Shown: positions 1 to 10,720, counted from the first letter of the stretch. The stretch: 64,000 nt of DNA from Berghia stephanieae (GCA_034508935.3 CM067448.1:53223139-53287138); one strand, 5' to 3'. The notes: generated by a model not told the origin, from the sequence alone. Translations and numbers: made by a program.

Positions 1-75
1 ACAATAATTGGCGCTGATATGACCTTAATGTGTTGCAAGCGCCGTAAAATCATTAAAAACAAAACAAACAATCAA
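1..75 (+). repeat. R1 interspersed repeat, 3' end only
   Basis: This is the last part of the family called R1 here. It carries the diagnostic stem-loop GGCGCT...AGCGCC, then GTAAAAT and an A/C-rich tail. Longer copies lie at 26526, 37690, 38971, 43194, 54981 and 59958, all on the plus strand. The rest of this copy is outside the window. Confidence 0.8.
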
Positions 76-584
76 CAATAATGTATTGTCTCAGAATAAA
101 AACTATGTTTCTAAACGCTACTCAACTATTTAAAACTGTTTCCTTTTCAAAGGCATGAAGATTCGGAGTTTCGATTTTGTTTGAGCGGGAGTAAGACTGT
201 CGGAGGTTGTTTTCACCTTAGGTTTATCTGATTAGGTTGTGTAATATAGATCTAGGCCAACAGTACACTGACAATAGGTGCTCCTAAAAGTCACTTTAGG
301 GGGGGGGGAAGAAGAAATAATTAGACTTGATTGCTATAATTTTACTTTTTTAAAGGGTATACAAATCATCAAAAATCTACCAGGCCATTTTTACCCGCCA
401 CGCGATGATAAAAATCCGCCAATTTGGCAATACTCATACACTGGGCCAAGGCCAGCTTTTTGAGAAGGCATAGTTAAACCCTTTTTTCTGGTCAATCACC
501 TGTTGTAGGACAGTTGATTATTGTATGAATTGGCTCCAAACCAAATTGAGAGGCGACAGTCACATCCCAAATCATCAAGGACCG
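76..584. other. No recognised gene
   Basis: AT-rich sequence with a G run near 300. I see no splice-bounded exon or known repeat here. If the UNC93-like gene continues leftward, this would be intron. Confidence 0.4.
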
Positions 585-793
585 TTTTCATGAATGCGGA
601 CAAAAATCGGATTTCATGCGAGTTGACTAAGCAAGTCCGAGACTAAAATCACGGCACCTTCGGACTAAGTTTGGCCAAGTTTTAGTCATTTGCTGAGGCA
701 GGACTTCACAAGCTTAGACTGAGACTAGTAACTAGGATATGCATTAGCGTCAATAAGATAGCAGCTATTTTTAGATTGAGTGCGTTTCGATTC
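585..793 (+). repeat. Repeat X, copy 1
   Basis: About 200 bp that closely matches 1513-1776, sharing for example GACTAAGCAAGTC, CCTTCGGACTAAGTTTGG and the block ending GATAGCAGCTATTT. It begins with CCGTTTTCATGAA, like the terminal repeat of copy 2. An inverted related segment (TTCATGAAATCCGATTTTAG) lies at 1429-1450, so this copy may be one end of a longer element of about 860 bp. Confidence 0.65.
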
Positions 794-1512
794 GGAAAAA
801 AATACGTCGGTTACGAATGACAGAGGCAAAAAGTGTCCTGTTGCCATTGACGCTGGCTTTTAAAAAAAAACTATAAAATAAGTGCGGATTGTCGAAAGTA
901 CACATTTTTGTGAGTTAAAACTAAAAAAAAACTGAATCTATCGGCTCGGTGGGTTGAGAGTGAACAAAAGACTCCAAAATCAAAGGATTTGCGTCAAAGA
1001 ACAAACAAATTATGATTAGACAGTAAAGTGGAGACAAAAGTTATTCTGTTGACATTGCAATAGACTGAAGTAATGTGATTAATCAGAATACACTTTCTCT
1101 TTTGTGTAATTATTTGTTGTTGTTTTGTTTTTTTGGTTCAATTTATTTGAGTTTCAATCTCGGTGTTCGTCTTCTCAATGAAACTGCCATTGTTCTAGAT
1201 ATAGAATTGACAGTCGACGATGGACATCATTGCAGTCTATAACAGTCGAGTGTCAATATAACGTGTGTTGCTAATTTCTTCTTTGAAAATCTTTTGCATT
1301 GTAAGTATGAAAGTTGGTGTATCTTAACCTGTCTTCGTGTAGTAGAGAGATGATGTTACCCGCACAAAATAGTCGAATTAGTCACCGTCCTTGCAATGCG
1401 CACTTCTAGGTAAGGGACAAGAAAGCGTTCATGAAATCCGATTTTAGACACTTACTTCGCTTGGGCTTAAGACTAGCTAGTCATTTACTGACTAATAAAT
1501 TACTAAATCATT

Positions 1513-1776
1513 GGGCCCGTTTTCATGAACGCGGACTAGCGCTTAGTCTCTGACTATCTCTGACTTAGGTCAATGACTTGAAAAAATTGAATTTCATGGC
1601 AGCTGACTAAGCAAGTCTGGGACTAAAATCACGGAACCTTCGGACTAAGTTTGGCCAAGTTTTAGTCATTTACTGAGGCAGGCCTCACAAGCTCAGACTG
1701 AGACTAGTATCTAGGATAAATCATAGCGTCAACAAGATAGCAGCTATTTAGTAAATTACTACATGAAAACGGGCCC
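1513..1776 (+). mobile_element. MITE-like repeat X, copy 2, perfect 15 bp TIRs
   Basis: The element is bounded by GGGCCCGTTTTCATG and its exact reverse complement CATGAAAACGGGCCC. It is 264 bp long with no coding potential, and the interior matches 585-793. Short size plus terminal inverted repeats indicate a non-autonomous DNA transposon. No clear target-site duplication was found, so the superfamily is not assigned. Confidence 0.75.
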
Positions 1777-1913
1777 AGATCACGTCACAACTACACACGC
1801 GCCAGATATGCAATCAGGGCAGTACACGGCTCGGTAGTCGGTCGTCTGTTGTATGCGTTTTATTTAAAAGGGAGTATGTGTCGGACTTTGACAAAAACCA
1901 GTATCTTAATTAT

Positions 1914-1915
<2 letters not shown>

Positions 1916-1952
<37 letters not shown>
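1916..1952 (+). repeat. Poly(T) tract
   Basis: An uninterrupted run of about 37 T. Confidence 0.95.
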
Positions 1953-1953
<1 letters not shown>

Positions 1954-2060
1954 TAATATGCTGCTTTTATTTCTAAACATGAAGTAGAGACGCGCACGCA
2001 CCAAATCAACCAATAGATCCCGGCCCCTGACTGTCAGGCAATAAGTTCACAATTCTTACG

Positions 2061-2240
2061 GTATCACGTATCAGTACCTGGCCATTAACAGTGTTGTCTC
2101 TGTCGGAAAAAAAATAGTATTATCGCCTAACAGGCGTCATGTCCGGTCCTTCATATTAAATATTGCTGTTGGTCAGCGACCCCTTAAAGGCGCTTTGACC
2201 ACGTTTAGTGGATATTGACCTATATAAAAGCTCAATTTTT
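2061..2240 (+). mobile_element. SINE-1, 3' part
   Basis: Body and tail of the commonest tRNA-derived SINE in this window: TACCTGGCC..TTAACAG..GTTGTCTCTGTC, CAGGCGTCATG, then GCTTTGACCACGTTTAGTGG and TATATAAAAGCTCAATTTTT. The tRNA-like head is missing or decayed. Confidence 0.8.
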
Positions 2241-2356
2241 TATTTTTTATTATAACACGGCTCCTTTAAATGACACAGCGGTGTTTGACAAAATTTCTAT
2301 TTTACTCTGTTGTTTGAAATATTTAGTTTTAAAATCGCTGCTTATTTACAACTTAC

Positions 2357-2505
2357 TTTCTCGTTGTCCTGCTTGAAATTCGAGGAAACGTTGCCTTCAC
2401 AGAACTGTGCTCCACAGTTGTTAGGATTTTCTAGAGACAACTCATCATCAAGGGTTGGTGTAGGTTTGAAGACCAGCGATATAACTAGATTTCCCCATAT
2501 CTGAC
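2357..2505 (-). CDS. UNC93-like protein, exon D
   Basis: The fourth recognisable exon of the minus-strand gene. It starts after a TTCCAG acceptor and ends before GTAAGT. Two bases complete a codon left open by exon C (T|GT), then 49 codons follow and it closes in phase 0. It encodes QIWGNLVISLVF followed by a polar stretch with NNCGAQFC. This matches the UNC93A segment after the fourth transmembrane helix and its Cys-containing luminal loop. The next exon is not seen and probably lies beyond the left edge. Confidence 0.88.
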
Positions 2506-2617
2506 CTGGAATATGTATAATGGAGAATATGTATAATGGAATATGTAAAGGTAAAGATCATCAGTCATTTAGTTTTGGGTAAATGGCCACTAACCTTCAT
2601 ATTCGATATAAATAGAA

Positions 2618-2901
2618 TTCAACAGTCGTGACGTCACTTCCCTCGTAATGACGCATGTAACTGATTATAATGGCGGACGCCATTATATACATCATCGCCC
2701 TTGTGAAATGCCTCTCCTACGAGCATAAAAGTGTATCCAGAGGAGAAAACATTATAAATCTGAACACGTTTTGACTTTTATATATTCTGATAACATGACA
2801 TGTGAAAAAGTGATAGCCAGCATGAAGAATAAAAAGTACTCATTTTCTTTGTTGAGAACCAAGCTGTTGGTTGCTGGGCGGACATGACATCAGAATATTG
2901 A
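2618..2901 (+). mobile_element. MITE-like repeat Y, copy 1
   Basis: About 280 bp with imperfect terminal inverted repeats of about 22-24 bp, containing AGTCGTGACGTCACTTCC at the left and a matching TGACATCAGA end at the right. It closely matches 26107-26390. It lies in the UNC93-like intron between exons C and D. No target-site duplication is certain. Confidence 0.7.
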
Positions 2902-3221
2902 ATCCTATTGTTTGAAGTCAATAACACAAACACAATTACTTCATATCGGTCTTTATATAAATCGGTCTTTAATGCATTTTAAGCTTGACTCGCTGCACGA
3001 ACTTGCAAGTGCGGGTTGGGAACAAAATTCGAATTCCAAAACGCAAGAGTGTGAGAAATCTTTTATTCTACCCCTCAATCGATTCCGATTATGTGATCTT
3101 TGAATAAAAGACATGTTCTCTAAATTATACTTCTTTTCAAAGAATTTAATTTGAGTGAAATTCAACGTTTGATAATCGTCACAAATTATCATTGTAAACT
3201 TGATATCATTAAGCGTTACCA

Positions 3222-3447
3222 TTAACTCACTCTATCCTAGAGACTTTTGCTACTTTTCAAAATGTATCAAAAATGAGCATGTACATAGAAAGTTTTATTC
3301 AACTACCATTAACATGCAAAAACTACAAACAATACCTTTCATACTACGCCTATAAGTTGTCTCAGAAAAATGTAATAAATAGGCATGGGGTAAAAGTAAC
3401 CCCGCGTAAACTACGGATATAGTCAGTGTTAGGGTTGAGTGAGTTAA
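3222..3447 (+). mobile_element. MITE with TTAA-flanked TIRs, copy 1
   Basis: Terminal inverted repeats TTAACTCACTCTATCCTAG and (reverse complement of the end) TTAACTCACTCAACCCTA enclose 226 bp without coding content. A second copy is at 25377-25630. TTAA at both borders fits the piggyBac target duplication, but the termini alone do not prove that superfamily. It sits just downstream of UNC93-like exon C. Confidence 0.8.
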
Positions 3448-3488
3448 TGGGGAGGATAGAATAATGAGGACTATTCAACGCTACTTAC

Positions 3489-3659
3489 ATGACTGGTTGA
3501 AAAGCCAGAGTAAACAAACGAATCTATTGATGACGACAGCTTTTTCTTGATTTGTCCATTTGGCATACCACACCCCACTCTGGGTAAGATAGGTAAACAT
3601 CGACGTCCACAATGGTGCATCTGCCAAGCCGTTTAAAATAGCGGTAGGGAACATGGTGG
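3489..3659 (-). CDS. UNC93-like protein, exon C
   Basis: Acceptor ATGCAG, then 171 bp to a GTAAGT donor. The phase is two bases in, 56 codons, one base out, matching both neighbours. It encodes ATMFPTAILNG then LADAPLWTSMFTYLTQSGVW, the best conserved UNC93 block (family form: LGLGAAPLW..QCTYLT). After a cytosolic stretch it ends VVINRFVCLLWLFNQS. Parts of two membrane helices are visible. Confidence 0.93.
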
Positions 3660-3749
3660 CTGCATTTGAAGATCAGAAGGTCAAAGGTTATAAAGAAGAT
3701 GGAGTTTTTTAAATTCATCACAAAATTAAAACCCCAATGGCTTAATTTG

Positions 3750-3925
3750 GGGCTAGTGGTCGAGTGATTAAGGCGTTATACTATGACCCGGAAGGTCTCG
3801 GGTTCGAGCCCCGCTTCAGGCACTTTCGCTTTTTTCCTTGGGCAAGATTTTATTAACCCCCAATGTTCTCATTTTGGAGAACATAGGTGATTCCCGTTGA
3901 ATCAGACATCTTGTTTGATGGATTA
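3750..3925 (+). mobile_element. SINE-3 (class II tRNA-like head)
   Basis: Begins with TAGTGGTCGAGTGATTAAGG (A-box-like) and GGGTTCGAGCCCC (B box), a layout like tRNA-Leu or tRNA-Ser. CCTTGGGCAAGATTTTATTA and a T-rich body follow. The flanking sequence and long non-tRNA tail argue for a SINE rather than a working tRNA gene. Only one copy is in the window. Confidence 0.6.
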
Positions 3926-4075
3926 TTTAATATTCCTTCTTGGAAAGTCTAGGCGACTGCATCGAATTGAGACCATATTATATTTTCTGCATCTATGGCA
4001 AAAAACCCTTTGATGAAATCTTACGTAGCGTTGGAGGTATTCAAACGTGAAATGTGTCCATTAAAAAAACACTGT

Positions 4076-4101
4076 ACTACTACTATTATTACTACTACTA
4101 T

Positions 4102-4172
<71 letters not shown>

Positions 4173-4320
4173 CCTGCTGCTGTTGCTGCTGCTGCTGCTA
4201 CTTCTACTACTATTAACTACTACTACTGGTATTACAACTACTACTAACTACTACTACTACTATTACTACTGTTACTACTACTACTACTTCTACTACTACT
4301 ACTACTATTACTACTACTAT

Positions 4321-4388
<68 letters not shown>

Positions 4389-4421
4389 TTACTACTATTA
4401 CTACTACTACTTCTACCTCTT
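4076..4421 (+). repeat. (TAC)n / (TGC)n trinucleotide array
   Basis: About 345 bp of imperfect CTA/TAC repeat with a TGC interval near 4154-4200. It makes long Leu/Tyr-rich open frames that are artefacts of the repeat. It lies in the UNC93-like intron between exons B and C. Confidence 0.95.
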
Positions 4422-4588
4422 CTTACTCTTCTTCCTTGTTAGTCTGTAACTTTGACATTTTGAAGATTCCACAGTTTGTCAAATGGTTCTAAAACTGAGG
4501 ATATGAGACTATTCCACTGCTTCAAAGTTGACGATATGAAATGGACAAGTAAGCGTCTACTCTTGAGTGCTGAACCTTAAACTTTGAT

Positions 4589-4889
4589 GGCTTCCTCTCA
4601 CTCGCCTTCAGATCGGAAGGTCCTGGGTTCGGGTGCTGCTCTGAGCGGAGCATAGATGAGTCCTTTGGAAAAGACTCTTTGCTCACATCCTCTCACCAAG
4701 AGGTGTCCATGTGTAAAATGAGTACCTAGTAGTTAACAGCGTTGTATCTATCTGAAAAAAATCGTAATATTGCCTTACATGCTTCATGTCTCGTCCTACA
4801 TGTTAAGTGTTGCTGTTGGCTAGGGACCCCTTGTAAAGCGCTTTGAGCATGTTCAGTGGATATTGCGCGATATAAAGTTCAAGTTTTTA
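4589..4889 (+). mobile_element. SINE-1, nearly full length
   Basis: A decayed tRNA-like head with CAGATCGGAAGG and GGGTTCG, then GAGTCCTTTGGAAAAG, AAAATGAGTACCTAG, TTAAGTGTTGCTGTTGG and AAAGCGCTTTGAGCATG, ending GATATAAAGTTCAAGTTTTT. It lies between UNC93-like exons B and C. Confidence 0.85.
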
Positions 4890-5343
4890 TAATACCACCA
4901 AGAGGTAATTTCATCCCTTCATACTCAATTATCCAACGCGCGGCCAGGGCATGCACTTGATTTTAATACAAAAAATGCTGAATAATAAATGCTTTTTAAA
5001 ATGCAGTTGATATAGAATGAAATGTCTTGAATTACAGATACGATGATGGAGATTTGTTTTTCTTGCTTTTAATTAATGCTTATGATCAACATATCTGTTA
5101 TGAAAAATTATTTCTGCGCCAACTTGATTCTTTGTTTGTATATATGATTTTGTGTTCTTATAATATCTACGAATCATTTTCATAATCTTTTCTTTTGTTT
5201 GTATTAACTATTAGATATTTCTATTTACAATTTTTAAAAAACACACACACGGTATTTAAAGGTCTTTTGGCGTAAATAATGATTAGCATTATGATACCGT
5301 TTTCAGGTGAAAGGTCACACATGATTTTACTTCAAATACTTGC

Positions 5344-5502
5344 CTTGAACAGCGTAGAAATTTGCTATTATGTACAGAATGTAACCAATCATGGACAACG
5401 CCAAAGACATCTTACAACCTAATCTGGCAATCAGGAATTTGGGCAAGAAGCTGGACAACATGACGCTAACAAACACTATTGACAGGCTAATGGACCCGAT
5501 GC
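5344..5502 (-). CDS. UNC93-like protein, exon B (GC-AG donor)
   Basis: 159 bp after a CCTAAG acceptor. It takes two bases to complete a Gly codon from exon A, runs 52 codons and leaves one base. It encodes IGSISLSIVFVSVMLSSFLP, then KFLIARLGCKMSLALSMIGY and ILYIIANFYAVQ. This matches the UNC93 pattern of helix 2, the LGCK turn, helix 3 and NFYA. The donor reads CAAG|GCAAGT. Splicing at this GC site is required to join exon C in frame, and the extended match to GC-donor consensus supports it. Confidence 0.92.
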
Positions 5503-5971
5503 CTTAGGATGAGAAAAAAAAGTGGATTATCAAAATTATAAACAAACGTGAGCTTGAACAAACAAAAAATAAATGTGAACGGGTTAGTACTACATAATAT
5601 ACCGTGATCCAGTCCAGTTTGGTCGGTTCTATAAGCGACAGTGATGATTCTAGTGATCTAGAAAGTTAAATTGTTTAATCAGTTGATTTCTCGTCTGTGT
5701 CAGTAAAAGTTGCAGAAGTAATAATTGCTTAGCCACAGGGAAAATACAATAGATCGGCGGCATTTCGATGCTGTCTCAATTCAAGGCCAAACTGAGTTTG
5801 GGTACGGTATAGAACTAACTTCTTCATGCAACAGCTTCAAACAAAATGTCAATAGTTCGAGAACATGGAGAAATATTTAGATTTTCCAATGTAAGAACAA
5901 AGAACATTTCTATTGGGCGAACTATTGAATGCACCAAAAGTCGAAAATCGATTCGCGTTGGATAGACTGTA

Positions 5972-6046
5972 GAAGACAGCAATTTAGGCAAGAAGTCAAC
6001 AACTTGACGATAGCAAAATCTATATACAGGTTAGTGGACCCGATGC
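5972..6046 (-). pseudogene. Relic partial duplicate of UNC93-like exon B
   Basis: About 75 bp upstream (in gene sense) of exon B. It repeats the CCTAAG|GCATCGGGTCCA acceptor and exon start, and diffuse similarity continues through CTTCTTGCC. Translation loses the UNC93 pattern after GIGST. It looks like a partial tandem exon duplication that has decayed; no matching donor was seen. Confidence 0.65.
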
Positions 6047-6399
6047 CTTAGGGTGAAATAAATCATTTATATCTGAAATATTTTTCGTGCGTGTTTACAA
6101 CATGTAACTTTTATACCGACCTGTTTGGCAGTCCGCTCTGTGTGCGCGTGCGCGCGAATGTGTGCCACTGTCAAAAGGTGCCAATTTTTTTTTGTCTCAT
6201 GATAAAATTGACATAATATAATACTTCACGAATCAAAGACCCTTTAGATAACATTAAGGTCGAGCACATCACATAAACGTCGACAATACCTACGGGTTGG
6301 CGGTGTCACTTGTGACAGGTGACACCAAAATGAGACCCAAAATAAAACTCAATAACCAAATGTATAATTTAATTCATCATTAAATCCTTTTCATTCCTT

Positions 6400-6911
6400 G
6401 TGGAACACGGGGCTTCAACAATACATCTTCACCGTATTCAGTTCTTTCGTTCTTCTTTATCTCTCCCCCAGGACATCCCAGCCAACTTCACCTCTTCCTT
6501 ACAAGACAATCTCCGTTTTTTCTTTAGCCTCCCAACCTTCCTTTTTCCCCTGAGGGTTACAGTCCACAGCTTGTCTCGTAATGTCTGTTGTTGATTTTCT
6601 GAAAGTGTGACCAACCCATTTCTATTTTCTTGTTTAGATTTGTTTGCTAGTTTCCTCTTGTCCAGCTTTTATCCACAAGTCTTTATCACTGATTTTCCCA
6701 TATCATCGGATACTGAGTATATTTCGACGGCATCTGTTTGTCACGGTTGAAGTTTTTTACCAAGATCATTGGTCACTCTTCGTGTTTCTGAGCCATACAG
6801 AAGGACTGCTTATACGTTAGTGTAGTATATTCTGAATTTACTTTTCAGTGATAGATTTGTTGATTTCCATATTAGTCTGAGGATGATAAAAGCGTGTCGT
6901 AACCAAATGTC
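6400..6911 (-). mobile_element. RTE-type LINE, 3' part of ORF2
   Basis: Minus-strand translation gives [62 protein letters not shown] and NPQGKRKVGR. This is the characteristic order downstream of the reverse transcriptase in RTE-clade LINEs (family form: LLYGSETW..GHTLRK..ITRQAL.WNPQGKR.RGRP). Stops and short frame breaks occur within it, so it is dead and 5'-truncated. Its upstream end abuts the LTR element's target-site duplication, so the LTR element landed at or just inside its edge. Confidence 0.85.
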
Positions 6912-6916
6912 TACAC
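6912..6916. repeat. Left target-site duplication TACAC
   Basis: The 5 bp TACAC directly left of the TGT start of the LTR element is repeated exactly at 14338-14342. A 5 bp duplication is usual for Ty3/gypsy integration. Confidence 0.9.
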
Positions 6917-8694
6917 TGTGACGAGCGATTTTCTTTCACTGCGTGATTTCTTTATCATTCGTCAGCGTCTCGTTTCAAAACCACTTCAAACCTAGTGGAC
7001 GAGACATATAATTGATTAACTCCTCCAGTAAGATAACCAAACATGGACAGTCTTTCTCCAATAAAGCTCCAAATCTTTCTAACGGAAATTTTGGTCGTTA
7101 GGTGGTAAACATTTCCATTGTATAACGGAACACTCACTTTCAGCTTAAGGCTTATTTACCTGTTCAAATTGTCTGCCCATTGTATTCATGCCTCCTGCTA
7201 ATTACCCTTTCCAAACAAGTCGCCATCGTGCATAGGCCCTGAGGTCCTTGTCTCGTTCAAGAGTAGCTAATTGCAATTACTGTCCTAGTCTCTCCAGTAA
7301 TTCTCCGTTATTCTTTCTTACCAAAGCATCTGGATATCATTGGCTATTTAAAACAGGAAATTCTTCTGGTTGGCTATTTTCACTTCACAAAACCAAATTC
7401 ATATCTGAATCTAATCACACACACGCTAAGAAGCCCAAGAGAAAAGAGCTATCTCTCCAATTTCAAACTTGTAAAAGTTTGTCTATCTCGGCTGGAGGTA
7501 AAATGAATTATTGGTTAACATTCAAAGTGGAACGAGATATTACTGTGAATTCAATTTAATCTGTTATTAAAATTATAGTTGTGTATATATTTTAATTGTG
7601 CTATTCCATGGATGTTCGTAAGTTGGAATACCTGTACAAAACCATATCTATATGTATCTTATTTTATAGTTAACAGTTGTTTATGATCTATGTTATTATT
7701 TCATTTATATTCAATATGTATATTGCTTGAATGTCTTTACCCTACCGCCAATCGCCGGCCACACATCATAACCTCAATTATAATTAATAAAAATAAATAA
7801 AGAAATACCAGGGACACAACCCTGTTAAATTCTCATCATGTAAGATAGCTCGACTGTCAGTTGATGTTTAAACCATATACTAACTACCATTATCATGGAG
7901 TTACTGCATCTCCTTGCCTTTGTCGGCAAATAAAGGCTATTATGATGTGTCGCTCAAGGACGATTCGGTGGCGAAAGACAAACTCGATTGGCTCTAAGAC
8001 CTTGTTGTTTTAACTCTTAAATGAAGGTCCTGATCCTGGAGGTCCTGATCCTGGAGGTCCTGGCCATTGTCCTGATCCTGGTCCTTTTCCGTGTCGTTGG
8101 AGCACCCAGTTGTGCCGAATCCCTGCATCCCAGTCCTTGAACAGCGGTAAACCCCTGATGTCAGCCTAACTACAACACACTGTTGTGATGTCCAGAAAAC
8201 TCTGCAAAGCAGGCGCCAACCCTGGAGCTAGCTGATACATTTGCCTCAGTCAAGCAAGCCGACGGGATAAAGATAAGCCAAACGGGCTTATACCATTTTC
8301 AAATGTATTTTCCACGGACACAAGTGATTAAAAACTACTAACTTAATCAATCAATCATAAATGAATCGATTAATAAAACAATAGATAAATAAATAATAAA
8401 TTAGATCCACTCAATTATCTTTTCCTGAAACAATCTAATTAAACTTTATGTATAGAATTGTTATTATTGCATTGGGCGTTACTATTGTCTTGACTCACTT
8501 GTTATTAATACAATTAAGTTATAAGGGACCCTAAGGCAATTCTTAATCACCCCTAGATTAAACCTGAGCCGTTTGTGATATAGGTTGAGTGGCGCAGCTG
8601 GTAACGAGAGCCATAGCGCGCATACTAGTTCGAATCCAGACCATTGAGCTATCGGTTGGATTCGATCCCACAAAATTAACACCAACCCGTCACA
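6917..8694 (+). repeat. 5' LTR
   Basis: Begins TGTGACG and ends ACA, about 1.78 kb, nearly identical to 12517-14337. It contains a short direct repeat of GGTCCTGATCCTGGA near 8027-8075 and a tRNA-like stretch near 8583-8640 with GTGGCGCAGCTGG and AGTTCGAATCC. Confidence 0.93.
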
Positions 8695-8697
8695 AAA

Positions 8698-8716
8698 TGG
8701 TAGGCTCGTCCGGGAT
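8698..8716 (+). other. Primer-binding site, tRNA-Pro type
   Basis: TGGTAGGCTCGTCCGGGAT starts three bases after the 5' LTR and is one base away from the murine leukemia virus-type tRNA-Pro site TGGGGGCTCGTCCGGGAT. This fixes the LTR boundary and the element's plus orientation. Confidence 0.8.
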
Positions 8717-9159
8717 TATGAATCTTTAATATAATATAATATGTGAGGCATTAATCTAGATATAATATTTAAACACCCATTCTTTACTTCTGCTACTATC
8801 TCAATTTAACAATAGCATTCTATTACATTGGGGGCTCGTAAATATATCTACCTTAAATCAAACCAATCAATAAGTCATTTGATTAATTAATTACAAATAT
8901 CATAGGGAAGAAATCTTATTTATTTTTGAAAAGTCACTGTGGTTACATTTGAAATTGGAACATGCCCATTTTTCTATATTTTCACTAATCGATAATTAGT
9001 TTACTAACACTGATTTATGATTATGATTATGACAACCATGTTATTTTAACTATGCATATTTAGGCAACGTAATTTTATAGCAGTTTACAAAACATAAATT
9101 GTTATTTCATTGCCACTTTTGTTATGCCACTGTTGCCATAAATTTTGGACCTTCAGCCG

Positions 9160-9239
9160 AGGATACCCCCCCCCCCCCTTCCGAGAATACCCCCCCCCCC
9201 CCCTTCCGAGAGAATACCCCCCCCCCCCCCCCCCCCCCT
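9160..9239 (+). repeat. Poly(C) tracts in LTR element leader
   Basis: Three C runs of about 12-22 bases separated by CTTCCGAGA-type spacers, between the primer-binding site and the gag-like region. Confidence 0.9.
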
Positions 9240-9651
9240 TCAAAAATTAAGTTAAACATATCTTAATTAAAAATTACAGTCACTCTAACTTCAAGTTAGG
9301 CCATCTTGCAAGTTGTTGTTTACACGTGTAACGGTAAATAGTATTATCTCTCTATTGACACGAGCACGCCAATTTAAGCCCCAGGCAATAACTACTCTTT
9401 CTAAGTACTGTGTCACTGTGTGTGTCATATATTGAAATTTGGCTTAGCGAAACCTAGCACTTTTCAACAGTGTGTTGTCACTTACTTCACTATCATTCAT
9501 TATCTGTGCTGCAGAATTCTTCATTCATATTTAACCCTTACTAGCAAAGTTCCATTTGTTTGCTTTCTGCCCTACTCTTTCTGGTCCAATTGCATCTATC
9601 GCATCATTCTCATTCACCTTCTGCAGTTGTTCAATCTGTAATTAATCAGCC

Positions 9652-10720
9652 ATGGCTACTGGTGTTACAATTAGACGCGAGTTTATCCAGTTAGGAAAAG
9701 AATTGGGCCTTTCTGGTGAACAGTTATCTGCCTATGTCAATGAAAACGCAGAAAGGGAGATTATTAGACTCGAGGAGGAAGAGAAGCGTGCGAGACTAGA
9801 GGAGGAGGAAAAAAGGAAACATGAACAGGCTTTGAGAGACAAAGATCTGGAACTGGAGAGAGAGCGTGCTCAGGCGGAGAGAGAGCGTGCTCAGGAAGAA
9901 ATGCAGCGCACACGCCAAAAGGAAATAGAAGTTTCTTTAACAAGGGAAGTTGCAGAAAACCGGCTCTCTACCCATAGCCCCATTCCATCCAGTCAGGGCA
10001 ATGGAAGCATTGATAAAGTCATGTCGTTCCCGGTAGAAACTTTCAACCCACACATTGAAGGGATTGATCAATGGTTAACGCGATTCCAGGAGTTAGCGAT
10101 CTCATATGATCTTCCGGAGGACAAATGGGCACTCAAAGCGTCTCAGCATCTCAAGGGCAAAGCCTATGATGTTTATACTTCGCCTGACACAGGACAACAA
10201 AAATAACTTTCAGGAGCTAAAGTCATCCCTACTGAGACATTTTGATGTCAGCGCAGAATCCTACCGTAGAAGATTCCGAACATTAAGGAAGGACAGGCAT
10301 GAAACATACCACCAGTTGGCAGATCATCTACAACTCAGCCTCCAACAATGGTTGAAACTATCTGGCAACCCAGACACCTATGAGGGATTAAACCAGCTTA
10401 TCATGGTGGAACAGCTGAGAGATGCAATGCCCTGGATGTCCGTCGTTTTGTCGATGAGCAAGGCGCTCATAAACTGGACGATATAGTAACATGTGCTGAC
10501 CGTTTTGCCACAGCGCAAGAAAATCACCTCACAGAAAGGAGACAACACCGGATTCAAAACCCGTCCACCTCACATGAAGATAGAGCCACATCTCCACCAC
10601 CGTATGAAAAGAAGAATAACAATAACCAATACGAAAGAAGTAACACAACACAACACAAACAACACGTATACTGCAAGAACTGTAATATGAAGGGACATTT
10701 GACAGAGGAATGCCGTCGCG
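9652..10720 (+). other. LTR element gag-like region with CCHC knuckle (fossil)
   Basis: Starts near an ATG in good context. A highly charged Glu/Arg/Lys-rich helix (about residues 35-90) precedes a capsid-like part with FNPHIEGIDQWLTRFQ. A zinc knuckle CKNCNMKGHLTEEC follows near 10675-10716. This is the gag layout of gypsy elements that have an N-terminal coiled coil. Part of a broken element. Confidence 0.75.

Noticed and set aside
3770-3825. tRNA gene candidates at SINE heads (also 8583, 16365, 26838, 39975, 57180 and 61425)
   Set aside because: A and B boxes are present, but acceptor stems do not close properly and most heads are attached to repeated SINE bodies.
4054-4449. Long Leu/Tyr-rich open frames
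   Set aside because: They are translations of the (TAC)n microsatellite, not genes.
7248-7559. A 103-codon frame that appears twice (also 12848-13159)
   Set aside because: Both copies lie in the two LTRs, so the duplication is explained by the element. There is no protein family signal.
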